From positions 372,001 to 436,000 of the forward strand of contig NZ_CP101655.1 of the NCBI RefSeq assembly GCF_028830055.1: a DNA stretch of 64,000 nucleotides, read 5' to 3'. The notes beneath the pieces were generated by a model. It saw nothing but the letters and a program-made list of their open reading frames with translations. It was not told where the DNA came from and did not search any database. This document shows positions 27,038 through 36,359 of the stretch, piece after piece. This stretch comes from Pseudomonas serboccidentalis (GTDB lineage Bacteria; Pseudomonadota; Gammaproteobacteria; Pseudomonadales; Pseudomonadaceae). How positions within the stretch are numbered: the first letter of the stretch is position 1; the number at the start of each line of letters is the position of its first letter. The translations under genes and the position numbers were made by a program.

Positions 27038-27131
27038 CATTCGCGAGCAGGCTCGCTCCTACAGTGATCTGGGTGAACACAAATTTGTGTCCGGCACAGA
27101 ACCTGTGGGAGCGAGCCTGCTCGCGAAGGCG
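27038..27131. repeat. REPIN of the CGAGCAGGCTCG family
   Basis: CATTCGCGAGCAGGCTCGCT and GGGAGCGAGCCTGCTCGCGA face each other across about 45 bases, between the converging thioesterase and antiporter genes. GCGCC flanks the pair on the outer right side and GTCGCGCC on the left. Confidence 0.85.
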
Positions 27132-27136
27132 CCAGA

Positions 27137-28945
27137 TCAAACGCCGCTGATCTCAGGCTGAATCAACGCCAGCAGCGTCCACCCCGATCCCGGTTTCACC
27201 GTAGTCTCCGGCGTCACCACATGCACCCAGCCACTGTCATCACGCATGAACAGCAATGTGGCGCGATTGCCATGTAGCGCGCGGTAATCATCCCAACCGA
27301 ACCCGTCCGTCAGCGTCGTACTGTACAACTCGGCGCCCTGGCCCATCTGGCTGGCCAGTTTCGCGTAGGTGAGAGCATCGCTGCCCAGCTGATTGCCCCG
27401 GTGCTCAAGGCTCGCGCGGTGCTTGTCGCTGCGACGGCTTTCATGCCCGCTGGCCAGACCAAACAGGCGCTGATGACCGAAGTCGTGGCGAAAGCGCATC
27501 GCCGCCAGCGTATTGAGTTCGCCCGACGGCGACAGTGCCAGCAGGTGCCCCAGCCCGACCAGGTCCAGATGCGCATCCGCATGCTGCGAGGCCGGGTTGC
27601 CGAAATACGTCGGCAAACCTTCCATGCGCGCGGCGCGGATGTTCTCCCAGCTCGAATCGGTCAGCAGCACCCGGCTGCCCAGTTGTTGCAGTGATTTGCC
27701 CAGCGCCCGCGCCGGGCCGTTGGCGCCGACAATCAGGAAACCGCTGGGCGCCGGTTCCGCCACGTTCAGCAGGCGGGCCAGTGGCCGAGCGGTTGCGCTC
27801 TGCAGAACCACCGTGCCGATGATCACTGCGAACGTCAGTGGCACCAGCAGCAGGGCGCCTTCGTGCCCGGCCTCATCCAGGCGAATCGCGAAAATCGCCG
27901 ACACCGCTGCCGCCACGATCCCGCGCGGGGCGATCCAGCACAGTAGGGCGCGTTCACGCCAGTTCAGACTGGAGCCGGCGGTACTCAGCAAGACGTTCAG
28001 CGGGCGGGCGATCAGTTGAATCACCAACAACAGAATCAGCACCAGTGGCCCGAGGCCGATCAGCGCATTCAGATCCAGGCGCGCCGCGAGCAGAATGAAC
28101 AGCCCGGAAATCAGCAGCACGCTGAGGTTTTCCTTGAAGTGCAGAATGTGCCGCACATCCACGCCCTTCATGTTCGCCAGCCACATGCCCATCAGCGTCA
28201 CCGCGAGCAGGCCGGACTCGTGCATCACCTCGTTGGACGCAATGAAAATCCCCAGCACTGCCGCCAGCGAGGCGAGGTTGTGCAGATATTCCGGCAACCA
28301 CTGACGGCGGATGATGGTGCCCAGTACCCAGCCACCGACGATGCCGAACACGCTGCCGCAGAGAATCACGCCACCGAAGGTCAGTAGACTTTGTTTGAGC
28401 CCGTGGCCCTCGCCGCTGGCGATGATGAAGCTGTAGACCACCACCGCGAGCAGGGCACCGATCGGGTCGATGACGATGCCTTCCCAGCGCAGAATGTTGG
28501 CAATCGACGCTTTCGGCCGCACCACCCGCAGCATCGGCACGATCACGGTCGGGCCGGTCACCAGCGTCAGGCTGCCGAAGAGGATCGCGAGCAGCCAGTC
28601 GAAACCGAGCAAGAAATGCGTTGCGACGGCGATCACCACCCAGGTGACGAGGGCGCCGAGGGTTACCAGGCGATGCACGACGCTGCCGATCTCGCGCCAC
28701 TCGGACAGATGCAGGGTCAGGCTGCCCTCGAACAGGATCAACGCCACCGCCAGCGAGACCAGCGGCATCAGCAGCGGACCGAACATTTCCTGCGGATCAA
28801 GCCAGCCCAGAATCGGGCCGGCGAGAATACCGGTCAGCAACAGAAACAGAATCGCCGGCAGCTTCAAGCGCCACGCCAGCCATTGGCAACCCAGCGCCGC
28901 GGCGCCGATCCCGCCAAATGCCAAGAGAATTTGCTGCTCGTTCAT
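27137..28945 (-). CDS. CPA-type cation:proton antiporter with a C-terminal nucleotide-binding domain
   Basis: A 602-residue protein. Residues 1-390 carry about twelve membrane segments with the Na+/H+ exchanger pattern (LTGILAGPILGWLDPQE, LFEGSLTLHLSEW, GSLTLVTGPTVIVPMLR and WEGIVIDPIGALLAVVVYSF). The tail from about 400 is a TrkA-N/RCK-like Rossmann fold (GFLIVGANGPARALGKSLQQ and SRVLLTDSSWENIRAARMEG). It exchanges Na+ or K+ for protons at the inner membrane; the ion is not determinable here. Confidence 0.88.
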   Translation of the reverse strand: MNEQQILLAFGGIGAAALGCQWLAWRLKLPAILFLLLTGILAGPILGWLDPQEMFGPLLMPLVSLAVALILFEGSLTLHLSEWREIGSVVHRLVTLGALVTWVVIAVATHFLLGFDWLLAILFGSLTLVTGPTVIVPMLRVVRPKASIANILRWEGIVIDPIGALLAVVVYSFIIASGEGHGLKQSLLTFGGVILCGSVFGIVGGWVLGTIIRRQWLPEYLHNLASLAAVLGIFIASNEVMHESGLLAVTLMGMWLANMKGVDVRHILHFKENLSVLLISGLFILLAARLDLNALIGLGPLVLILLLVIQLIARPLNVLLSTAGSSLNWRERALLCWIAPRGIVAAAVSAIFAIRLDEAGHEGALLLVPLTFAVIIGTVVLQSATARPLARLLNVAEPAPSGFLIVGANGPARALGKSLQQLGSRVLLTDSSWENIRAARMEGLPTYFGNPASQHADAHLDLVGLGHLLALSPSGELNTLAAMRFRHDFGHQRLFGLASGHESRRSDKHRASLEHRGNQLGSDALTYAKLASQMGQGAELYSTTLTDGFGWDDYRALHGNRATLLFMRDDSGWVHVVTPETTVKPGSGWTLLALIQPEISGV

Positions 28946-29053
28946 TGATGCTCCCTGTTCCTTGAAATTGCGGGCTATGAAAGACTAGCGTCCATTCCTA
29001 CAGTTCACTCTACATTTGCGCGCCGTCCCTGAGGCTGCGTGTCTTGAGCGCCC

Positions 29054-29950
29054 ATGCCTGCCATCGACCATCCGCTGATTGATCAATTCCTCGACGCCCT
29101 GTGGCTGGAAAAAGGCCTGTCCGACAACACCCGCGGTGCCTACCGCAGCGACCTGGCGCTGTTCAACGGCTGGCTGCAGGAGAAGAACCTGGAGTTGATC
29201 AATGCCGGTCGCGAGTTGATCCTCGATCATCTGGCCTGGCGTCTGGAGCAGAACTACAAGCCGCGCTCCACCGCCCGATTTCTCTCCGGGGTGCGTGGCT
29301 TTTATCGCTATCTGTTGCGGGAAAAGCTGATTACGGTCGATCCGACCTTGCGCGTCGACATGCCGCAATTGGGTCGGCCGCTGCCCAAATCCCTGTCGGA
29401 AGCTGACGTCGAGGCGCTGCTCAAGGCACCGGATCTGAGCGAAGCCATCGGCCAGCGTGATCGCGCCATGCTTGAAGTGCTGTACGCCTGTGGTCTGCGG
29501 GTGACCGAACTGGTGAGCCTGACGCTGGAGCAGGTCAACCTGCGTCAGGGTGTGCTGCGGGTGATGGGCAAGGGCAGCAAGGAACGGCTGGTGCCGATGG
29601 GCGAGGAAGCGATTGTCTGGGTCGAGCGCTATATGCGCGATGGCCGCAGCGAGCTGCTGGGCGGGCGTCCCAGTGATGTGCTGTTCCCCAGCCAGCGCGG
29701 TGAACAGATGACCCGCCAGACCTTCTGGCACCGTATCAAGCATTGGACCAAGGTCGCCGGGATCGGCAAAACGCTGTCGCCGCACACTTTGCGCCATGCG
29801 TTTGCCACGCACCTGCTCAACCACGGCGCGGATTTGCGGGTGGTGCAGATGCTGCTTGGGCACAGTGATTTGTCGACCACGCAGATTTACACCCATGTGG
29901 CGCGGGCACGGTTGCAGGACCTGCATGCCAAACACCACCCTAGAGGCTGA
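29054..29950 (+). CDS. xerD: Site-specific tyrosine recombinase XerD
   Basis: A 298-residue recombinase that, with XerC, resolves chromosome dimers at dif. The N-terminal SAM-like domain includes LWLEKGLSDNTRGAYRSDL. The catalytic domain shows the arginine in YACGLRVTELVSLTLEQ near 147, the H-R pair in SPHTLRHAFATHLLNHG near 245 and the H/Y pair in LLGHSDLSTTQIYTHV with the nucleophilic tyrosine near 281. dsbC follows downstream after a REPIN, as in other pseudomonads. No dif site is visible in this window. Confidence 0.96.
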   Translation: MPAIDHPLIDQFLDALWLEKGLSDNTRGAYRSDLALFNGWLQEKNLELINAGRELILDHLAWRLEQNYKPRSTARFLSGVRGFYRYLLREKLITVDPTLRVDMPQLGRPLPKSLSEADVEALLKAPDLSEAIGQRDRAMLEVLYACGLRVTELVSLTLEQVNLRQGVLRVMGKGSKERLVPMGEEAIVWVERYMRDGRSELLGGRPSDVLFPSQRGEQMTRQTFWHRIKHWTKVAGIGKTLSPHTLRHAFATHLLNHGADLRVVQMLLGHSDLSTTQIYTHVARARLQDLHAKHHPRG

Positions 29951-29959
29951 ACCAAATCC

Positions 29960-30048
29960 CTGTAGGAGCTGCCGAAGGCTGCGATCTTTTGATCGTGCTT
30001 GTGATTTCAAAAAAAAGTCAAAGGATCGCAGCCTTCGGCAGCTCCTAC
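29960..30048. repeat. REPIN between xerD and dsbC
   Basis: TGTAGGAGCTGCCGAAGGCT and the inverted AGCCTTCGGCAGCTCCTAC, 25 to 30 bases apart. One G replaces A in the inner arm (AAAGGATCGC). Confidence 0.85.
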
Positions 30049-30184
30049 CTGTCTTGTGTCAGGCGCATTCGGCCCTGCGGGCCTTATGTGTTAGGCTTTG
30101 CCGGTTTGCACGATGGACGGTTATGACCCGGTGTTCCGGCACGGGCGTTCTGACCGTTTCATTTGTCCGCCTTCAGGAGTTCTC

Positions 30185-30916
30185 ATGCGTCTGACCCAGA
30201 TTTTCGCCGCCGCAGCCATTGCGTTGGTCAGCACCTTTGCCGTCGCCGATGACGCGGCCGACAAAGCCATTCGTCAAAGCCTGGAAAAACTCGAACTCGA
30301 GGTTCCGGTAGAAAGCATCAGCGCCAGCCCGTTGCCGGGCATGTATGAAGTCAAGCTCAAGGGCAGCCGTGTGCTGTACGCCAGCGCCGACGGCCAGTAC
30401 ATCGTTCAGGGTTACCTGTTCCAGCTCAAGGACGGCAAACCGGTCAACCTGACCGAGAAGACCGAGCGCCTTGGCATCTCCAAACTGATCAACGCCATTC
30501 CGGTGGCCGAAACCGTGGTCTATCCGGCCGTGGGCGAGACCAAATCGCACATCACCGTGTTCACCGACACCACCTGCCCGTACTGCCACAAGCTGCACGC
30601 CGAAGTGCCTGAGCTGAACAAGCGTGGCATCGAAGTGCGTTATGTTGCGTTCCCGCGTCAGGGCCTCGGTTCGCCGGGTGACGAGCAACTGCAAGCCGTG
30701 TGGTGCTCGACCGACAAGAAAGCCGCCATGGACAAGATGGTCGATGGCAAGGAAATCAAGGCCGCCAAGTGCGCGAACCCGGTTTCCAAACAGTTCGCCC
30801 TCGGTCAGTCGATCGGCGTGAACGGCACACCGGCCATCGTTTTGGCCGACGGACAAGTCATTCCGGGCTACCAGCCGGCGCCACAAGTCGCCAAACTGGC
30901 ACTGGGCGCCAAGTAA
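30185..30916 (+). CDS. dsbC: Periplasmic thiol:disulfide interchange protein (disulfide isomerase)
   Basis: The ATG at 30185, behind CAGGAG, gives 243 residues starting with a signal peptide (MRLTQIFAAAAIALVSTFAVA). An N-terminal dimerisation domain is followed by a thioredoxin domain with the active site TTCPYCHKLHAEVPELN near residue 123 and the cis-proline segment GVNGTPAIVLADG near 215. A second cysteine pair (AVWCSTDKKA and AAKCANP) is the structural disulfide of DsbC. The enzyme corrects wrong disulfides in the periplasm. Confidence 0.95.
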   Translation: MRLTQIFAAAAIALVSTFAVADDAADKAIRQSLEKLELEVPVESISASPLPGMYEVKLKGSRVLYASADGQYIVQGYLFQLKDGKPVNLTEKTERLGISKLINAIPVAETVVYPAVGETKSHITVFTDTTCPYCHKLHAEVPELNKRGIEVRYVAFPRQGLGSPGDEQLQAVWCSTDKKAAMDKMVDGKEIKAAKCANPVSKQFALGQSIGVNGTPAIVLADGQVIPGYQPAPQVAKLALGAK

Positions 30917-31007
30917 TTCGCATCGTCACGGTCAGCCTTGACGATCATGGTCCGGCAGCAACATCGCCGGGCCATTAATAGAGAGCCGCGAGCACGCGGT
31001 TGTTTTC

Positions 31008-31028
31008 CGGCCGACCTTGCGTCGGCCG
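31008..31028 (+). other. Hairpin between dsbC and hom
   Basis: CGGCCGAC at 31008-31015 pairs perfectly with GTCGGCCG at 31021-31028 around CTTGC. Only three T follow, so it is a weak terminator at most. It ends 18 bases before the hom start and could influence hom translation. Confidence 0.4.
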
Positions 31029-31046
31029 TTTCATGGGGAGTTCACA

Positions 31047-32351
31047 GTGAATCCGGTCAAAGTAGGCATCTGTGGGTTAGGGACCGTCGGTGGCGGTACC
31101 TTCAACGTACTTCAGCGCAACGCCGAGGAAATTGCTCGTCGTGCCGGGCGTGGGATCGAAGTGGCACAAATTGCCATGCGCACGCCAAAGCCTCAGTTCC
31201 AGACGACCGGTATTGCGATTACCAACGATGTCTTCGAAGTGGCCACGAACCCTGAGATCGACATCGTCATAGAGCTGATGGGCGGCTACACCGTTGCCCG
31301 CGAGCTGGTACTCAAGGCCATCGAGAATGGCAAGCATGTGGTCACCGCGAACAAGGCACTGATTGCCGTTCACGGTAATGAGATTTTCGCCAAGGCACGC
31401 GAGAAAGGCGTGATCGTGGCATTCGAAGCGGCTGTGGCCGGCGGCATTCCGGTGATCAAGGCGATCCGTGAAGGCCTGTCCGCCAACCGCATCAACTGGG
31501 TCGCCGGGATCATCAACGGCACCGGTAACTTCATTCTCACCGAAATGCGCGAGAAGGGTCGCACCTTCGAAGACGTGCTGGCCGAAGCGCAGGCGCTGGG
31601 CTACGCCGAAGCCGATCCGACCTTCGACGTCGAAGGCATCGACGCGGCGCACAAGCTGACGATTCTGGCTTCGATCGCGTTCGGCATTCCGCTGCAATTC
31701 GACAAGGCTTACACCGAAGGCATCACCAAACTGACCACCGCCGACGTGAACTACGCCGAAGCGCTGGGCTACCGCATCAAGCACCTCGGTGTGGCCCGCA
31801 GCACTGCGGCCGGTATCGAATTGCGCGTACACCCGACGCTGATTCCGGCCGATCGTCTGATCGCCAACGTCAACGGCGTGATGAACGCGGTGATGGTCAA
31901 CGGTGACGCCGCGGGTTCGACGCTGTTCTACGGCGCCGGCGCCGGCATGGAGCCGACCGCTTCGTCGGTGATCGCCGACCTGGTGGACGTGGTTCGCGCG
32001 ATGACCTCCGATCCGGAAAACCGCGTGCCGCACCTGGCCTTCCAACCCGACTCGCTGTCGGCCCATCCGATCCTGCCGATCGAAGCCTGCGAAAGCGCCT
32101 ACTACCTGCGCATTCAGGCCAAGGACCATCCGGGCGTACTGGCTCAGGTGGCGAGCATCCTCTCGGAGCGTGGCATCAACATCGAGTCGATCATGCAGAA
32201 GGAAGTCGAAGAGCACGATGGCCTGGTGCCGATGATCCTGCTGACCCATCGCGTGGTCGAGCAGCGCATCAACGATGCGATCACCGCCCTCGAAGCGCTG
32301 GCCGGCGTCAATGGTCCGGTTGTGCGGATCCGCGTCGAACACTTGAATTAA
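31047..32351 (+). CDS. hom: Homoserine dehydrogenase
   Basis: The start is taken as the GTG at 31047 behind GGGGAG, giving 434 residues; an upstream ATG in frame adds ten residues without homology. The Rossmann motif VGICGLGTVGGGTFNVL opens the protein, with ANKALIAVHGNEIF and the catalytic region EAAVAGGIPVIKAIREGLS near 130. The C-terminal ACT domain (RIQAKDHPGVLAQVASILSE near 355) is expected to bind threonine for feedback inhibition. It reduces aspartate semialdehyde to homoserine. thrC follows after 105 bases. Confidence 0.97.
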   Translation: MNPVKVGICGLGTVGGGTFNVLQRNAEEIARRAGRGIEVAQIAMRTPKPQFQTTGIAITNDVFEVATNPEIDIVIELMGGYTVARELVLKAIENGKHVVTANKALIAVHGNEIFAKAREKGVIVAFEAAVAGGIPVIKAIREGLSANRINWVAGIINGTGNFILTEMREKGRTFEDVLAEAQALGYAEADPTFDVEGIDAAHKLTILASIAFGIPLQFDKAYTEGITKLTTADVNYAEALGYRIKHLGVARSTAAGIELRVHPTLIPADRLIANVNGVMNAVMVNGDAAGSTLFYGAGAGMEPTASSVIADLVDVVRAMTSDPENRVPHLAFQPDSLSAHPILPIEACESAYYLRIQAKDHPGVLAQVASILSERGINIESIMQKEVEEHDGLVPMILLTHRVVEQRINDAITALEALAGVNGPVVRIRVEHLN

Positions 32352-32456
32352 CAGCAGCGGCAAGTTTCCAGCTTCAAGCTGCAAGTAAAAGCAGAGCCGC
32401 TTTTCACTTGTAGCTTGTAGCTCACAGCTTGTAGCTCAAACCGAAGGTTTGCCCTC

Positions 32457-33866
32457 ATGCGTTATATCAGTACCCGCGGCCAGGCACCGGCCCTGAATTT
32501 CGAAGATGTCCTGCTGGCCGGTCTCGCCACCGACGGCGGTTTGTACGTCCCGGAAAACCTGCCACGTTTCACCCAGGAAGAAATCGCTTCCTGGGCCGGC
32601 CTGCCGTATCACGAGCTGGCTTTCCGCGTCATGCGCCCGTTTGTCACCGGCAGCATTCCTGACGCCGATTTCAAAAAAATCCTCGAAGAAACCTACGGCG
32701 TGTTCTCGCACAGCGCCGTTGCGCCGCTGCGTCAGTTGAATGGCAATGAATGGGTCATGGAGCTGTTCCACGGCCCGACCCTGGCGTTCAAGGACTTCGC
32801 CCTGCAATTGCTCGGTCGTCTGCTCGACTATGTGCTGGAAAAGCGCGGCGAGCGCGTGGTGATCGTCGGCGCCACCTCCGGTGACACCGGTTCGGCCGCC
32901 ATCGAAGGCTGCAAGCATTGCGAAAACGTCGACATCTTCATCCTGCACCCGCACAACCGTGTGTCCGAGGTGCAGCGTCGGCAGATGACCACCATTCTCG
33001 GCGAGAACATCCACAACATCGCCATCGAAGGCAACTTCGATGACTGCCAGGAAATGGTCAAGGCGAGCTTCGCCGACCAGAGCTTCCTCAAGGGCACGCG
33101 CCTGGTCGCGGTCAATTCGATCAACTGGGCGCGGATCATGGCCCAGATCGTCTACTACTTCCACGCAGCCCTGCAGTTGGGCGGCCCGGCGCGTTCGGTG
33201 GCGTTCTCGGTACCGACCGGCAACTTCGGCGACATCTTCGCTGGTTACCTGGCGCGCAACATGGGCCTGCCGATCAACCAGTTGATCGTCGCCACCAACC
33301 GCAACGACATCCTGCACCGCTTCATGAGCGGCAACCAGTACGTCAAGGAAACCCTGCACGCCACGCTGTCGCCGTCGATGGACATCATGGTCTCGTCGAA
33401 CTTCGAACGCCTGCTGTTCGACCTGCACGGTCGCAACGGTGCCGCGATTGCCGGGCTGATGGACTCGTTCAAGCAGGGCGGTGGTTTCAGCGTCGAACAA
33501 GAGCGCTGGACCGAAGCCCGCAAGCTGTTCGACTCGCTGGCCGTGGATGACGCGCAAACCTGCGAAACCATCGCCGAAGTCTACGAGCAGTGCGGTGAAG
33601 TGCTGGATCCGCACACTGCCATCGGCGTGCGTGCTGCCCGCGAATGCCGACGCAGCCTGGACATCCCGATGGTGATCCTGGGCACCGCACATCCGGTGAA
33701 ATTCCCGGATGCCGTGGAGAAAGCGGGTGTAGGAAAAGCTCTCGAACTGCCTGCACATCTTTCTGATTTGTTTGAGCGAAACGAGCGCTGCACCGTTCTG
33801 CCAAATGAGCTCAAAGCCGTACAGGCCTTTGTCAGCCAGCATGGCAACCGCGGCAAGCCGCTCTAA
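32457..33866 (+). CDS. thrC: Threonine synthase
   Basis: A 469-residue PLP enzyme that converts O-phosphohomoserine to threonine. The start MRYISTRGQAPALNFEDVLL is typical, the PLP lysine lies in GPTLAFKDFALQLLGR near 107, and GATSGDTGSAAIEG near 138 binds phosphate. The length fits the proteobacterial long form. The 105 bases before it contain imperfect tandem copies of AGCTTGTAGCT, common spacer sequence in pseudomonads. Confidence 0.97.
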   Translation: MRYISTRGQAPALNFEDVLLAGLATDGGLYVPENLPRFTQEEIASWAGLPYHELAFRVMRPFVTGSIPDADFKKILEETYGVFSHSAVAPLRQLNGNEWVMELFHGPTLAFKDFALQLLGRLLDYVLEKRGERVVIVGATSGDTGSAAIEGCKHCENVDIFILHPHNRVSEVQRRQMTTILGENIHNIAIEGNFDDCQEMVKASFADQSFLKGTRLVAVNSINWARIMAQIVYYFHAALQLGGPARSVAFSVPTGNFGDIFAGYLARNMGLPINQLIVATNRNDILHRFMSGNQYVKETLHATLSPSMDIMVSSNFERLLFDLHGRNGAAIAGLMDSFKQGGGFSVEQERWTEARKLFDSLAVDDAQTCETIAEVYEQCGEVLDPHTAIGVRAARECRRSLDIPMVILGTAHPVKFPDAVEKAGVGKALELPAHLSDLFERNERCTVLPNELKAVQAFVSQHGNRGKPL

Positions 33867-33889
33867 GCCGAAAAAGCTGTCACATTTTG

Positions 33890-33917
33890 AAGCCCGTCTC
33901 TTGACGGGCTTTTTTGT
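33890..33917 (+). terminator. Rho-independent terminator behind thrC
   Basis: AAGCCCGTC, a short TCTT loop and GACGGGCTT followed by TTTT form a typical terminator of the hom-thrC unit. Confidence 0.88.
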
Positions 33918-33985
33918 TTCTGCTGCCACACTGCTCGGGTTTTCGCCCATGAAGGACGGGTGAGTCGATCACGAAGGAAGTGGCA

Positions 33986-35359
33986 ATGCTGTTTGAACGA
34001 GCAATTAAACCGGCCCTGGGCTGGTTCCTGTTGTTGTGCCTGAGTGGATTCGTTCGCGGGGGCATGGCGGCACAAATGGTGCTGCACGAACAGGTGCAGG
34101 CACAGAAGATTGAGTTGATTGAGCTGGACGAGCGAGAGCGGCGCTGGATACGTGACAACCCCAGCGTGACGGTCGCTTCGGTGCAATATCCCTTGTACCT
34201 GTTCCAGGACGAACACGGTCACTGGACAGGCTTGAACATTGATGTGCTCAAACGCATCAGTGCCATGACCGGTTTGCAGTTTGTGCACGAGGAATCGTTT
34301 TCCACCGATCAGATGCTGGAGCGCCTGCAAAGTGGCGCGGCGGATCTGAGTACGACCCTGGCGATGAATGACCAGCGCAAAGCGTTCCTGGATTTCAGTC
34401 ACGCGTTTGGCGGTGCAGGCTGGGTGTTCGTCGGACGCAAGGACGAGCCGGCGATCCAGTCTCTGGAACAACTGGTCAAACGGGTATTGGTATTACCTGC
34501 AAGGCACGCGCTGGAGGACGCTGTCCGGCGCGAATATCCGTCAATCGAGGTGCTTTCGGTCAAGACGTATGCCGAGGCGCGGGCGCTGGTTGAAAGCGGT
34601 GAGGCCTATGCCACCATTGAAAATGAAATCGGTGCGCAGCTGTTTCCTTCCGGCTTGCTCAAGGTCGGCGCGTTGGTGGAAGGGCGTTGGGAAGCCGATC
34701 ACCTGGCTGTGCGCAAGGGTATGCCCGAACTGGTCAGTATCCTGAACAAGGCACTGGGCGCCTTTCCCGCCGCAGAGTTACGTGCCATCCGAGTGAAGTG
34801 GCTGGGCGGTGTTGCTCCGCCGGCGCCGCTTTCGCTGTGGGACGAAGTCGTCGGTTGGGGCTGCTGGGGCATGGGGGGGCTGGGGGCCTTCGGGCTGCTG
34901 TCGCTGGTCTGGAACCGGCGGCTGACCGCCGTCATCCGGCAACGGTGCGAAGCGGAAAAACACTTGGGCGACCAACTGGCCTTTCAGCACGCGTTGATCG
35001 ATGCGATGCCTGATCCGGTCTTCGTTCGCGACCTGCAAGGCCGCCTGGTGATGTGCAATCGCAGCTACGAAGAAGCGCTTTCGATCCGGTTCGAGCAGGT
35101 GCAGGGGCGGCTGCTGTTCGAAGTCGATGCGCTGCCCGAAGCCACTGCACGGATGCTGCACGACGAGTTCATGGTGCAGATGCACACGCGCAAGGCCCGT
35201 TTCAGCAAACGTCAGTTGGCGTTCAAAAGCGGCCCCAAAGCGATCTACCAGTGGACCGTACCGTTTTACAGCGCCGACGGACAATTGCGTGGCCTGCTCG
35301 GTGGCTGGACCGACATCAGCCAGCGCCGCACGGAAAGCGGCTGCCAATGTCCGCACTGA
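33986..35359 (+). CDS. BvgS/EvgS-like sensor lacking its kinase half (VFT-TM-PAS only)
   Basis: The ATG at 33986 follows AGGAAG and yields 457 residues. A signal-like hydrophobic start (to about residue 28) precedes one Venus-flytrap SBP_bac_3 domain at about 50-265 (SVTVASVQYPLYLFQDEHGH, GLNIDVLKRISAMTGLQF, AADLSTTLAMNDQRKAFLDF). A membrane segment lies near 285-310 (WGMGGLGAFGLLSLVW), then a PAS domain at about 330-448 that ends LGGWTDISQRR. In unorthodox sensors of this family that motif is followed by HisKA, ATPase, receiver and Hpt domains. Here eight more residues (TESGCQCPH-like tail) precede a stop. The protein has no visible output module, so it is either a truncated gene or a sensor working through a partner. 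Confidence 0.75.
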   Translation: MLFERAIKPALGWFLLLCLSGFVRGGMAAQMVLHEQVQAQKIELIELDERERRWIRDNPSVTVASVQYPLYLFQDEHGHWTGLNIDVLKRISAMTGLQFVHEESFSTDQMLERLQSGAADLSTTLAMNDQRKAFLDFSHAFGGAGWVFVGRKDEPAIQSLEQLVKRVLVLPARHALEDAVRREYPSIEVLSVKTYAEARALVESGEAYATIENEIGAQLFPSGLLKVGALVEGRWEADHLAVRKGMPELVSILNKALGAFPAAELRAIRVKWLGGVAPPAPLSLWDEVVGWGCWGMGGLGAFGLLSLVWNRRLTAVIRQRCEAEKHLGDQLAFQHALIDAMPDPVFVRDLQGRLVMCNRSYEEALSIRFEQVQGRLLFEVDALPEATARMLHDEFMVQMHTRKARFSKRQLAFKSGPKAIYQWTVPFYSADGQLRGLLGGWTDISQRRTESGCQCPH

Positions 35360-35476
35360 AGATGGGAAATGTCCTATAGGACGCGACGCCTTTTCCGATG
35401 GGAGGCTGAGGACGGCTCCCCTAGAGTGAACGGCCCATGCGGCAAGAGTCCGCCACCGCCGTTTCCGAGGTCGTCG

Positions 35477-35884
35477 ATGCGCTCGCTAAAAGTCCTGATT
35501 CTTGAACCCAATCCGTTCCAACTGATGGCGTTGCATCAGATGCTCAATGCCATCGGCATCTACGACGTGCTCACCGCGCCGACAGGGTCCTCGGCGCTGG
35601 TTTCCCTGGGCCATCGCGGTGCAGTGGATATTGCGATCTGCGATCCGCAGCTCAAGGGTGGCGATGGAATGGCGCTGATCCACCACTTGGCGGCACAGCG
35701 CCAGGCTCGCGGGCTGATTCTGCTGGGGCCGGTGGCCGCCGGCCTGCTGACGGATCTTGAACACTTGCTGCAGGGACGTGAGCCGATGTTGCTGGGGCGC
35801 CTGCATACGCCGGTCTCGGCAGTATTGATGAGAGGCCTGCTGGACGCCTATCTGGCGGCCACGCGTACGCCGCTCATCGCCTGA
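35477..35884 (+). CDS. Stand-alone degenerate response-regulator receiver protein
   Basis: The ATG at 35477 is six bases behind GAGG and gives 135 residues. The fold pattern is that of a CheY-like receiver: LKVLILEPNPFQLMALHQML, then a probable phosphoacceptor aspartate in DIAICDPQLKGGDGMAL near residue 54, and GLILLGPV in place of the usual threonine region. The acidic pair at the end of the first strand is replaced by EP, and the conserved lysine-proline is HTP. No DNA-binding or enzymatic domain follows. It lies 117 bases behind the beheaded sensor and may be the remains of its partner. Confidence 0.7.
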   Translation: MRSLKVLILEPNPFQLMALHQMLNAIGIYDVLTAPTGSSALVSLGHRGAVDIAICDPQLKGGDGMALIHHLAAQRQARGLILLGPVAAGLLTDLEHLLQGREPMLLGRLHTPVSAVLMRGLLDAYLAATRTPLIA

Positions 35885-36047
35885 ACAGCACCGATATTTT
35901 TCTGTCATCTTCAGCGTGCATGCTCTGACAGACCGGTAACTGCTCAGGGAGGAGCCCGGTATTCAGAACTTTCTTCTCGGGCCGGTGGTCATTTATTGTG
36001 AACACGCCCCAGGCACAATGTTTTCGGACTATTGAGTGGAGATCGAG

Positions 36048-36329
36048 ATGGAAAGTATCAGTCTATTGCTCGGTGAGGCTCTGAGCCCGTATCAGGTGAC
36101 GTTGACCCCTTGTGGTGCCCACGGCGAATGCCTGGTGACCCTCAAGAACAGCAACGGCGCCCTCGTGGTGGAGCGCGAATTCAATCAGGCGCAGTTGACC
36201 GACAAACGCCTGCTGACAGACGTCGTTGACGGTTTGCACCGCGACGTCCTGATCGCCGAAGGGCGACTGGAGCCGTGTGTCATCGCGGCCTTGCGCAATG
36301 CGGCGCTGGATAAGCGCGCGGCCCTGTAA
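36048..36329 (+). CDS. DUF3509 family protein
   Basis: The ATG at 36048 has GGAG six bases upstream; a GTG at 36036 is less likely. The 93-residue protein (MESISLLLGEALSPYQVTLT, with VTLKNSNGALVVEREFNQAQ and LLTDVVDGLHRDVLIAEGRL) matches DUF3509, a family found almost only in Pseudomonas, present in several copies per genome. No function is known. It is transcribed alone, with a possible small RNA and terminator behind it. Confidence 0.85.
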   Translation: MESISLLLGEALSPYQVTLTPCGAHGECLVTLKNSNGALVVEREFNQAQLTDKRLLTDVVDGLHRDVLIAEGRLEPCVIAALRNAALDKRAAL

Positions 36330-36359
36330 AGATGAAATATTTTTTGTGGGAACCTTCCT

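Noticed and set aside
32352..32456. A riboswitch or attenuator before thrC
   Set aside because: The short repeats of AGCTTGTAGCT type do not form an alternative terminator, and no leader peptide rich in Thr or Ile codons is visible.
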